From: Owenia fusiformis
Lineage: Eukaryota; Annelida; Polychaeta; Sabellida; Oweniidae
Length of the DNA stretch: 25,000 nucleotides
Assembly: GCA_903813345.2 (NCBI GenBank)
Contig: CAIIXF020000178.1
Location: forward strand, 1 to 25,000
Reading direction: 5' to 3'
Shown: piece by piece, positions 9,001 through 21,000 of the stretch
How the letters are laid out: each line of letters begins with the position of its first letter
How positions within the stretch are numbered: the first letter of the stretch is position 1
The notes under the pieces: model-generated
Database searches by the model: none
Told to the model about the DNA's origin: nothing
The model's input: the letters and a program-made list of their open reading frames with translations, nothing else
Translations under genes and position numbers: made by a program

Positions 9001-12000
9001 GATGGCCTTATTTCTGTCCAAACGGACTCTCCATAACAACATCTTTGCATTTGGAAAGAATAAAGTCACGTGGAGCCAGGTCTGGGGAATAGCAGGGGCG
9101 TAGGAAGGTGTAAATTCAACACTACGCCAAAAATCCCGCCAAAAAAATGAAACAACTGTGTCAATATTCTATATCAAAACGCCTATATTATGCTCGTAAA
9201 ACGTCATTTTATGGTAACAGAGATTTCAAGCTTGCAATATTCACAACCTAAATGTGAACAGAAATACTTAAGCGATGCATTTGTATGGGCGATTGGTCAT
9301 ACGTATAGGTTGGCGTTTCGATTTCATATGCAAGCTTTAAATCCCCGATACCTTTTTAATGTGCTTTAAAATGTTCGAATGATTTTCATCATTTAAAATC
9401 ACCTTGGAAAGCCTATCTTTTAAATCTCGACACAAATCATTCTCACTTTGCTAATATCTCGAACGATTGAGACGACCAATTTCCAAAAAACAATTAGAGA
9501 TTTTTTAATCATTTTCGAATGATTGAATTAAGATCTGAAGATATATAGTATTGTCGGATTCCATCGTGTACCGTGCAATACAATACGTACAGATTAAAGA
9601 AACTAGTTTAATCAATTGATATAAAGAAACGCATTCGTGATCAATGAAACAAATAAATACACCCACCACAAAGGTCAAATCGAGGTCAACGTGACTTAGG
9701 GGATACCAAAAAATGTTATAAAACAAGAATCTATTATTTGTCAAATGAAAAAAAAATAGGTTATCGCTTTTCTAGAACTGAAATCAATGGAACGTGTAAT
9801 TGAATAATCAGCATTTTCAAGTTGTGTTTGTCTTTAACATCCATATTTCAAAAAGTACTACCAATAACAATTAGTGATTTAGTAAGAAAATAGATAATTG
9901 TTGACTTAACTATAATTTCGTGTCTATGATTTTGCATAGCAACGGAATATAAATCGATAGTGAAATTGAAAAATTGGGGTAGGGGAGAATAAAAAAAATA
10001 TACATCTAAATTTAAAGAGGTTCATCATTATAATCATATGATACCATAGTTAGCATAAGCATTACGGAAAATGCAGAAAAAATGTCAAAGGTATTCATCA
10101 AGTAGTTTTTGAAAAAAAACAGCTTTCCTCTCAAATTCGTGAAGAGAACGCGATTCACGAATATTTGGCGAAATTGTATTTATAAGACAGTCAATAGTGG
10201 CTCGATTTTCATGAAATAAAGCATGTTGGTAAGGGAATTCAATCTGTTAAATGATATTTGCCAGACAGACCAATAATGATATGGTATCCACAAAACATTT
10301 CTTTAGGCTAGTGTGCTCGAGATTACTTTTACAATTTAAACAATGAGAAAATATGTCTAAAGAACATAGGAAAGTTAAAAAGTCTTTTTTATTCTCACTT
10401 TTCAACACTACGCACTGGCGTTTTGGCGTACATTGTTCCTACGCCACTGATAGTGAGCCTGGGGTAGTTGTGTGGCCATGTAAAAGGCTATATCTACTGT
10501 ATCTTTGGAAATGTTGGCTCTGTGTAGGTGGACCATTGTCATCATGCCAGTAAAATCCCCCTTCAACAACATTTGACTGGATTGAAACTGTGACACTGAA
10601 TCATGATCATCATTATGACAGATATACCCTTGATTTCTTTGTGTCGATGACTTACAAATGAGTCATTGGAGCATAGTTACCGTTGTGATAATACATAAAA
10701 CAAATTATTCAGTCTTGCATAAAAAATGTTAGGTCATTTGGAGGAATATGGCATGTAAAAAACTCAACAAACCATCTTCCAAAGCCGCTTACAAAAGGGT
10801 GCCTCGCCTACCCGAAACAATCATCACCATAGCAACAGCCATAACAATGGCTTTGACGCTAACCCATTGTCCTTGGTCTTCTTTAATAGGTTAATATTTT
10901 CTACATCATTTGTGAAAAATTCAATGTGATTGAATGAAGTATGAAAAATTGAAAGCAGTTGGTTACTTACTTTCTGATCGGGCCTCGTATATCTATATAC
11001 TTTTACATGTAGAATTCAAATATGAAATCACTTTGAACTCTGAATACCTAAATGACGTAAATCAAGATTATTCTACTCGCATCTAGTCTATTTGAACAAT
11101 ATCTCACCCATGCGAGCTAATAGAGTATCATCACGGTACGATACAAAATTTCAACTCTCCCATACCCTATTTAGGCTCTTACCGACATATTTGCAAAATC
11201 TACGGCAGCCAAACTGAGACTCTTGACTCTCAACACCTCTGACCCAATCCGATACTTTCCAATGAAAGCATTATTCAGAAAGTATCGCGAAGCTCCATAC
11301 AATCCAAGGTCTGTTCTTTGGTAATGTAGCGCCTACAATAATTAAAGACTTTTTTGACACTGTTCTCAAACTTAATTCCACTTCTGCCCATGGAAAGAAT
11401 TATTCGTGGATGCATCTAGAAACGTGTATGAATTGCCCCGTTGTTTCGAAATAAAATGGACAAAGTGACATGCAACGAAATGCGACTCAGTGCAATGATT
11501 TTATTTGATTTCAAAGAGTGAACGTGAAGTTGTTATTGTCATAACTGGTCATTCTTATGTATAGTTATATCATCAATCCTCCATCTTGACTTGAAGTACA
11601 CCCATTCTGATTCTATATAACCTTTAAATATTGCAATTCACGAGAATATGCAATTCGCACAATCAACAGACTTGGTGTCTTGGACATAAACCTTTTTTCA
11701 GAAACAAGGAGAGATTTTCCAACTCACTTATAGCATGTTTATTATTCCCGTATTAAAGTGAAGGGGGAAAGCCTCAGAGCGTTAGATATGACAGACACAA
11801 TTACGTCTCTTGCTTACCTCCTTCGTTTATTCGAATCTTTTCTTATTACAGATTTTTTCTTATGTATTACATACTTTTATTCGCATGGCAACTTTGTCTT
11901 AATGACGTCAAAGATCTATGTGCGAGCTAAAGTTGAGAAATTCTCATCAATTAGTTTTCGAATATTACGCGTCGTCGTAATGCTTTCATCGATTAAAGCA

Positions 12001-15000
12001 TATTCCTTACATCTTTCTTTATCTTGATGTGAAAATTCAAGCTACGATATAGGTAAACACGCAAAAAATTCACATAATATCATTAGAAGCGTTATTAGAA
12101 GATTGTGAATCCACCATTTTTGTTTGTCGACTTAGACCAATGATTTTAATTTGAAACATCTTGATTTTGGTGTCAAAATAAAGCTGGTCACGTCCAATTT
12201 CTCTATTTTTCAATGAATAATTTACTACGACTACTATAATTTACTCGAGTCTCTAGCCAATTCTTGGTTACAAGTAATTTCATCTGGAAAACCGTGAACT
12301 CCATTTGAAAAAAAGCTGGCCGGCATGTCATAAAATCAAATATTTTAAAAATCGCCAGATAAATAAATCATTAATTAAAATGGTACCGGTCGGACTCTTT
12401 GAGATATTGCATGGTTTCGTCTCAAATTAAAACAAATGGCTCCAAGAAAAATGGCGATATTCAATACTGGATGAAATGTGTTAATGTTTAGTTGATTCTC
12501 CGCGCCTTTCATAGTACTTGTCTTAAGTCCCCGGATCTGCTCTTATTGGCATACTTGGACCCCTTTCCTCTCTTTAAATTGTCCTCAGTCAAATGACACC
12601 CTATCGCCGATTTATATAGCCATTAGCCAGAACCAGGAATCAGAATCACTGATGTTTGTCATATTGAAGTATGTACTGTAATATCTGTAATACTATAGGT
12701 CATTTACTGCTACGCGTAATGGTCATAATGGTCACGTGACCAGCGCGATACAGGAAAAATGGGGAATTTCGAATCAACAATTTTTGGGTTATTTTATTGC
12801 AAATTTCAGGTATTTCTTTTTTCGCTGATATTATTTAGGAATTGGTACACGGAAATCCGAAAATGATAAAAAAATTGTGATTTTAGAGACATCACTCAAC
12901 TCATTATATTAAAAAATCTGCTTTTACTTGATCTTTCGATCTTTTTGCATTATTGGATATACCTATGCATGTGCCACTCACCATAGCCCAGTAAGTGTAG
13001 AAGGTACTGTAGACGTTTCCAGAAACCACATTGAGAGATTGGGCATTAGATGCAATGCAGATATCAGCTTAAAATTGGAAATATATTCATCATTAGTATA
13101 CTTCTGTTGATTCAGGCTTCACGCCCTCTTGTAGTTAATCTTAAGTATTAAAAACATTAAGACATATCGCGTATATCGTCTACGCTGATACTGGGGTAGG
13201 TAAAAGAGGTAACCAAAACAAATGTTAATAATTCAGACATCAAGCGTAGATTGTACCTCGTATTTGGCACCTTTAATGACCCTTGTTCAATGTGCTTTCA
13301 TTCCACTGGTTTCACGAAATGCCAAAACATGCCAAAATTACCTAATATGAACCCAAACAATTTTATCGTTGGGGCTAGTTCAAAGATGATAACACTCCTC
13401 GAAGTATCAGAGAGTTGAAACAACAGATTAGTCGAAAAAATGAGAGCGATTACACAAGATATGTATGAGCGTGTAGTCAGAACAACACCTGATGCGTTCA
13501 AGTAGCTATAGCTTCCAGAGAGAGACAAGCATTTTGAACATATTCTGTAAAATTGCCAGAAAATAGCGTCCTATTGAAAGAGACCAGTGAAACTTCATAG
13601 AATGAAAGAATACTTGGCAAGGTTCAATTGTGCAAAATATGTCGTTAAGCCCATGCTGGATGACTGAATTGTTTTATAAAATATTTTTGTTTGGGTTACC
13701 TTTTTTGGCTCCTCCTGTATATACAAATACAAATGTTCTCTATTGCTAATAGATATTAAATTTGAGATACGCTTAGAAGTAAATATTCTGGGAAAAGAAA
13801 TAAACAATGTGATGAAATTCACTGAACACCTTTGATGTAAGTTATCAGGTGATAAGGTCGTCAAATGCATGTATCGCTTGTGTAACCAAACGGGATTTTT
13901 ATTTATTCATTTGGACTATAAATCGGTTTCATATTATTACTTACTTGGGAAATTACACACAGATGTTTCACAACAAAATTCACAGAATTCTGTGGTTTCG
14001 GTACACTCAATGGCATCTATATAAGCGCAAGTAGCTGCTAGTCGGCACTGCTGGAAAACTACTGGTTCAGTCCTGTTACGGGCGTCTACTTGGAGGTAAC
14101 ATATCTGAAAAAGGCACATTTGATGCAACGAGTCTTTATATGAATTATACGCATATACAGTTACAATGTCGATATTTTGATAGTAAAAATATAACAACTG
14201 CGTCAGCCCAGAGTTATGGGCCCCTCGGGTTCATGAGGAAACGGCCTCGGTATAAATGTACAAAGATTCAGGCCTTTCCTGATTGAAACCCTCAAAATGA
14301 AGGCTGAATATAGTCAATTGTGCCTCACCTATAAGACCTACTGTAATGTACTGTAGAACACCGGGATTTTCGTAATGCCATTATAACTGAACAAACTACT
14401 AAATTAAAACCAATGACGCGATTTATCGACATACCATTTGAAAGGTGGGAGTCAAATAAAAGGTAACATTTGCGTACTATTAAAGTGCCGGGGTTTTGGA
14501 ACTCAGATAGCATAATTCTGCTTTAACCTTCAATCAGTTTTACTAACTCAAATATCATTCACATGGCAAGGATCACAATTTCAGTTCATTATACATTTAT
14601 TTCAATAATATTGTAGTAAAAAAGTTACATAGGTCGCTGCCTAGCGCAATGTGCATTACAGGCTAGCGTTTGAAGTTCAAATTAACTTAATTAATTGAGT
14701 GAGTTGCATACAAATGTGCTAACTGGTTGCCTAAACTTAATGGTGAAAAGTAAATCAGAATAAAAATGGGTTAGGTTAAGCTAAGAATAAAATCAACAAA
14801 CCTTCCTTTTGATTGAGAATCCCGAGTTCTATCAATCGAAAATAAATTTTTGAAAATTAAAAATTCAATTTTGTCATGTCCACTGAGATATGCATGGGTC
14901 TCAAGGTTTTGCTGCTCAAGGGTTTCTTCAAGGTCTTTTCTGTGGGTTAAATGGCGCTTACATTGCAGAATCAATTGTTTAGGGGGTTGTACTCTTACCA

Positions 15001-18000
15001 CGGACACATAGATTAGTTGTGTTAGGGAAATTATGAGCGAACTGTGATTCAAAAAGAGTCCACATCTAATTCTGTTCAAGGTGATTTCTTGTTTTCGAGA
15101 AAGATTGAGTTTAGATGTTGTATTGAAGTCATTACACTTTGAAGATTTGTTTTTGATTTTACTTTTGAACATAGATATGGTGGGAATAGACCTTTAAAAT
15201 AAATCATTTAAAGCAATATGTTGGGCACATTTTCTTAAAAATTCAAAATATTCTGTTCAGTGGCCTTTTCGAAACGCTAACTTTTAACCTTTTTTCAGTC
15301 ACATTTTCAGAGGGATGAAAAAGCTCTTTCAGCATGGTAAGGGTCATTGTGACCATGCCCATTGTGATCCCGACCCGGGTCCTGGCCATGTAAATGTCAC
15401 TTTTTTCAAAAGCCACGACTGGTTTTTGTATCATTTGTAATGTCAAAGTAGACATCTATGAATAAAATGTTACCTACCTCGTCTAACTGACAAGCAGTTG
15501 TGGAAGGACAGCTTGGGAAGGACTCATCATTTCCACAGTCATAGCATATAGGGCCCGTTGTTATTATGTCCTCGATCGCAGCCTCCTCGCCGAATTCGAA
15601 TTCTGCAATATTCATTTTAGTTAACAGTAAATGTTTCCAGTTGTTAGTACAACACAACACAACGGCAAATATTACATGCTGAAAGTATTTCAGCTAAGAT
15701 ACGCAATTTTTGTTTGTCAAAGAACGATTTAATTGTTAGTTCAATGCAATAAATCGGGAATGAAAAAGTGACGGAATATGCCCATTTTAGTTTTTCATGC
15801 ATACTTTTTCTTCTCCACAGCAATCCCGGTGTGAAAGAAATTATGGTCCCCCAGGGATTATGGTCCCCTTTCTTAACGGCCCTTACTGGCCCCGATTGCG
15901 TATAAGATAATGAGAGAAAGAGTTGTATTGAGGTCACCATATAAATCAATGGAGAGTAGGACCATAATTTGATGGGACCTCCTACCCTTTTACACCGGCA
16001 TGCAGTCTCGGTTTGCTATGGAATGTTTTCTGCTTCATTATTCGTATTTTACTATATGTATTCGTAAATTGAAATTCTGCATTTGTTGAATGCACATTTA
16101 TGTTCGTAACTTTAGTATTTTCATTCATTTTTTGTATTTTCTGTTCGTGAATCTAATTTGTTTCGTTAGAACGGATACGTACGTGTTTTATACTGAAATA
16201 CATTCAAAATTCATTAAAAGCATTTGTAAGTGACACATTGTATATCCATATACAAATAAATTTGAGTTCATTTTGTACATTTATCATTGTTTCTGCAAAT
16301 ATATTAGTTCAATATCTACGAACTGAATGTCAAATTTATCAATGAATAAGTACAAGCTTTGGCATTTTATTTTTTAATTGTCGAATTTATTTTCGTAACA
16401 AGGTAAAATGTTTTCTTAAAGGTGCACATATATTGTTCGTAAATATTGTCATTTGTATTCGTAAATTGCACTCATATATTCGTTTTTTATTGGTTCATTG
16501 ATATCACGTGGTCATTCTCAACGAGACATGGTCAACCCATGGTCAAAAAATCATCACCTTCTCCCCCACACACACCTAAAACTCTCGTGTCACGTGACCT
16601 ATGCCTGGACACTAGCATTTTATATTCGTTAACTCACATTTGTATTCGTAAACTCATTTATATTCGTAAATTATCATTTTATTATTCGCTAATGTACGAA
16701 TATTTCTTTGCTTTCTGCAATAATTTATGGGTAATATGCAAGATTATTATTCGTGAAAATACATTTCTTCGATAAAATAACAGGCAACTTTTTTGAAATC
16801 TACGAATTCTAATCTTCAGTTTGCGAATAATAAATTGTTAGTTTTGCAAATGTTTCTAGTCCTTACAAACATAAAATGCACCCGATTTTAGGATCTATTT
16901 GTCTATTTAATACATCATATATGTATTTGTAATTTAGGCATTTTATTTGTAAATGTTACATTGATGTTCGTATAAGGGAATTTATAACAAACGAATTATG
17001 AAGCAGTTATGACACTATAGTTTGCAGGGATGAAGGGCGAAGGCGAACAATTTTAATAATCAAACCTTTGGAAAACGTCTAAAAATGATTTTCTAGATAC
17101 ATCTTTGTCTTATTTTAAGACATTCACAAAGTATTTGACAAGGTTTGCAATAACGGTCTCTGTTCAAGCCTAAATCATCTCAGACTGGTATTTCATGTCA
17201 ACTGTTCAGGTGGCTTGAAAGTTATCCAACGAACAAAAAATAACGTTGTTATTGTTGGTACTCAACCTGACTAACTATTTCTTGTATCAGTGTATCGGGG
17301 ATCCCCAAGGATCAATTCTAGGTCAGAGAGTTTTAAAAAAAAAGAAACCGACATAACTATTTCTACGGGTGATAGCTACTCTCATTAGTTGTGCTTGTAA
17401 CTTACCGTATTACTATAGAACCGCTAAATCACAAGGTGAACTTAAAAATATAGTTATGAAGGATGGACAGTGGCGGGTTACATCCAATACAACCGTTTTC
17501 GAGAATAATTCCCCAAATGGAACATTAATGGGAGCTTTAGGAAACGCTAAATGAAGAAGCTAAAGATAGTGGATTTGTGCTACCGCGGTGATATTGTCAG
17601 ACAGAAACACATACGAATTTTCTTGGATAGTCTGACAAATTCACTGGGCAGTGAGCTTGTCAGACGAAATGAAAAAATAAATAAGCTTATGTAAAAAATG
17701 ATGAACTCCTTACTTTCGCATGTCACTCCATCGCCTAGGTACCCTATTTGACACTTGCACGTGTAACTTCCGGGTACATTAAGGCAATATCCCAGTGGGG
17801 AACAGTCGAATTCTCCTTGAAGACATTCGTTATAGTCCAAACATGTGAAACCATCACCAATGTATCCAGCATTACATGTACATCTATAGCCACCAGATAT
17901 GTCTGTACATAAGGCATTTGTGCTGCAACGATCAGTCCCAAGAGCACACTCATCAACCTCTAGATATACAAAAGTGAATTCATGTTATAGGTGATACACC

Positions 18001-21000
18001 GATATATCGATGGGGCGATTTCTAGCGTCCTGATTGGACCATATGGGATAAAAGCAGGGGAATAGTTTTAATTTTTTGTGGACCCCTGTTAAACCCCTCA
18101 ATAATAAGTAAAAGGTAATGCTGACAGGTCCTCAACAAGTGAAAACGTATGTAGGAATATATGTTTTACCATTTAAACTCATCAAAACGTCTGTTGAACA
18201 TAACAAATACATAAGAACACCTAAAATGAACATCTGAGAAAATAATAACATATTTTAAAATCTGTCAACAGTTTACATATTCTTATCGGCCGTCGCTATT
18301 ATTTGCTCACCTGTGCACCCAGGCCCACACGTGCAATTATAACTCCCTGGTACATTAATACACGTAGCGTTAACGCTACAACCATTTGGACCATCAATAC
18401 ATTCATCAATATCTGTGCAGAATGTATCATCTGGGTTGTTACGCTCGTAACCCGTTAGACACTGACACTCAAAACTTGGATACCGATTTACACATCTTTC
18501 AGTGACGTCACATCCACAAAGCGACGGTTCGTTACACTCGTTGAAATCAAGGCAATAACGAAATCCATCTCCCTGGTAGCCCATGTTACACGTACATTTG
18601 AAACTGCCTTGTGTATTTGTGCATGTTCCATCAACGTTACATGGGCTTGTTGAACATTCATTAATGTCTGCAAAATAAATATCATCAATTGTCGTATTCA
18701 TTGTTCCTTCTTCAAAAGAGGAGACGCGAACGTTTTTCCTTATAAGATCAAAATATTTCCCACGATGCAGTTGGCGGAGGAACAAATTCACACTTCCTTG
18801 TTTCCCCCCATAGGTTTAACATGGGTATTTTCACACCTATTTTACAATCGATACATTCGTTCACATTCCCCCCGTAAGGAAGTCCAGAAAAAATTAACAG
18901 AAACGATTGAACCTCTATTAATCTTAACATAACATATACTTTTGTTTGACTATCAATTGTGAGGGTTGTAACTTGATATTAGTATAAATTCATTTGACAA
19001 TAATTTAATCATCGTATGAAAATTTGTCCCACAAGTTCCAAGTTCTCAGGAGTTTATATCTGCCTCAAATTTTAGATTTGACCTTTAATTTTGAACAAAA
19101 TACTCAATCGGCCGGGTGCCGGCCGAAGAATCGGAGAAAATGTGACCCAGACATAAGTCTATTTGTTTTACTAGGGTTTACAAACACACTGTGACAATGC
19201 ATGGCAAATAAACTTGTATAATACATGAATAATTCGCGATGGTCACAAGACGCAAAATTCAAATGACGCAAAATATGATGTAAAAGAAAAACGCAGAAAT
19301 TTAATGCGCAGATTTAATGTTTTATTCAGTATTTCAAAGTCAAAACCGTGACTGTATGCCACTTTAAATACCTGTACATATTGTCCCATTGCCACTATAT
19401 CCAGTGTTACATTCACATGTGAATGAACCAATAGTATCTGCACATACTGCATTCGCACTACATGGGGAAAAAAACGGTACATTCGTCAATGTTCGCACAT
19501 GTATGACCATTGCCTGAATAGCCTGGGTTACACTCACACGTGTACCCACCATCTGTATCTGTACATGCTGCGTTTGAGTCACACGTGTCTTCGCCTGTTG
19601 TACATTCATCAACCACTACGGCAAAAAATGAACCATTAAAATGAAGATTATCTACAGGGTGTCAAAAAACAACGGCACCCCCCTCTACAGCAAAAAGTAC
19701 TTAATATTACATGGTGTGTCATATCTCATTTTAAAGACAATTTAATTCTGGAATTACCTGAGAAAGGAGTTGGGTAAACAAGGCCATTTTAAGCCCCACC
19801 TGATTTTCAAGTTTTCTCTTTATTTTATTAATCTATGTGATATATGTGTTTCAAAAATGTATGAAAATTTAGGTCAAGGTAATATTCCCCAGGTCAAGGT
19901 CAAATTAAAAAAATTCATTATTTTCTACCAAAATATACCTTTTTGGTTAAAATATCACAAATATCTGTAGGAATTTAGTCTCATAGAGGTTGGAATTACA
20001 ATATATAGTAAATTGGCAATTTGCCAATAATGAGATATTTATATTAATATATTCCGCCCTTCCCACGCAACACTGAAAGAGAACAAAAGTACCTAAAATA
20101 ATGAAAATACTTTATTATTTTAAATTCATTTAAATTCAGAATGTACATTTCATGATTTTCCTCTGCCAATATCATATTTTCCCTCAGGATAAAATTCATA
20201 TTCCATCCCTCCCATTATATAACCTCTATGTATTCAATAGCAATATCACCCAATTCAATATCGCCCAAATATGACCCAGATAATGTCCTAATATCATAGC
20301 AACATCAACCAATTGTCAATCAAATGTCACTCTATGTCAATCCAAAATAACCCAAGTATTGGCCTCATATTATTTAAGTAACAGTCCAATATCAACCCTC
20401 TTATTTACCAAATATCACCCAATTATTCTGATTGTAATAATATCCCACTGTAAATCCAATATCAGCCAAATATGAGCCAAATAATGGACCAAATATGATA
20501 GCGATATCACCCCAATATCAATCCAATATCACCCAAATATTAGCCCAATATTATAGCAATATCAGCCAAATATGAGCCAAATAATGGACCCAATATGATA
20601 GCGATATCACCCCAATATCAATCCAATATCACCCAAATATTAGCCCAATATTATAGCAATATCACCCAAATATAAGCCCAATTCGATAGCAATTTCTGAC
20701 AAATATCAATCCAATATTAACTTTATATCTGCCCAATTACCAACATATTGCCATTACATAAGCAATATCAAAAAATATAAGTTCTGATATCAACCTAATA
20801 TCACAACAATCTCCTCCCAAATTAAGCTTATATTACCTCAATATCACTTCTATTATTAGTTGCAATAGTCTTGACTTGTGAAGCTAAATCTTCTGTAACC
20901 TTTCTCCGTTTTCTAGGAGAATTTACCTGCTTCCTACATATGCAGCATGAATAGCATTTGGCCATTTTGAATAATCAACAAAAATGGCAGGCAAAATTTT

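Larger units (their letters stand above)
8591..10987 (-). mobile_element. Mariner-like element with about 250-base inverted ends
   Basis: Both ends read CGAGGCCCGATCAGAAAGTA inward and are bordered by TA (8589-8590 and 10988-10989). The inverted homology runs about 250 bases, 8591-8845 against 10735-10987, with many point differences, so it is old. Between the ends lies a minus-strand mariner-type transposase relict, split by another element at 9093-10449. With 7006-8566 it makes up almost all of the intron between the exons at 6816-6938 and 11183-11332. Confidence 0.85.

Noticed and set aside
11758-12027. 89-residue open frame on the + strand
   Set aside because: AT-rich composition, no recognisable domain, no splice context; it lies in an intron of the minus-strand gene.
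13432-13505. Plus-strand ITQDMYERVVRTTPDAFK, like the QDMYEGxxTxVRTxxG block of RTE-type reverse transcriptases
   Set aside because: Too short and isolated; the following GLHQGSALSP block is not convincingly present.
16446-16775. 109-residue open frame on the + strand
   Set aside because: It is generated by the TTCGTAA repeat region and shows no domain.
18748-18930. Minus-strand open frame containing NVNECIDCKIG, resembling the start of a calcium-binding EGF
   Set aside because: It lacks the six-cysteine EGF pattern and a suitable acceptor, and phase agreement of exons E and F leaves no need for it.
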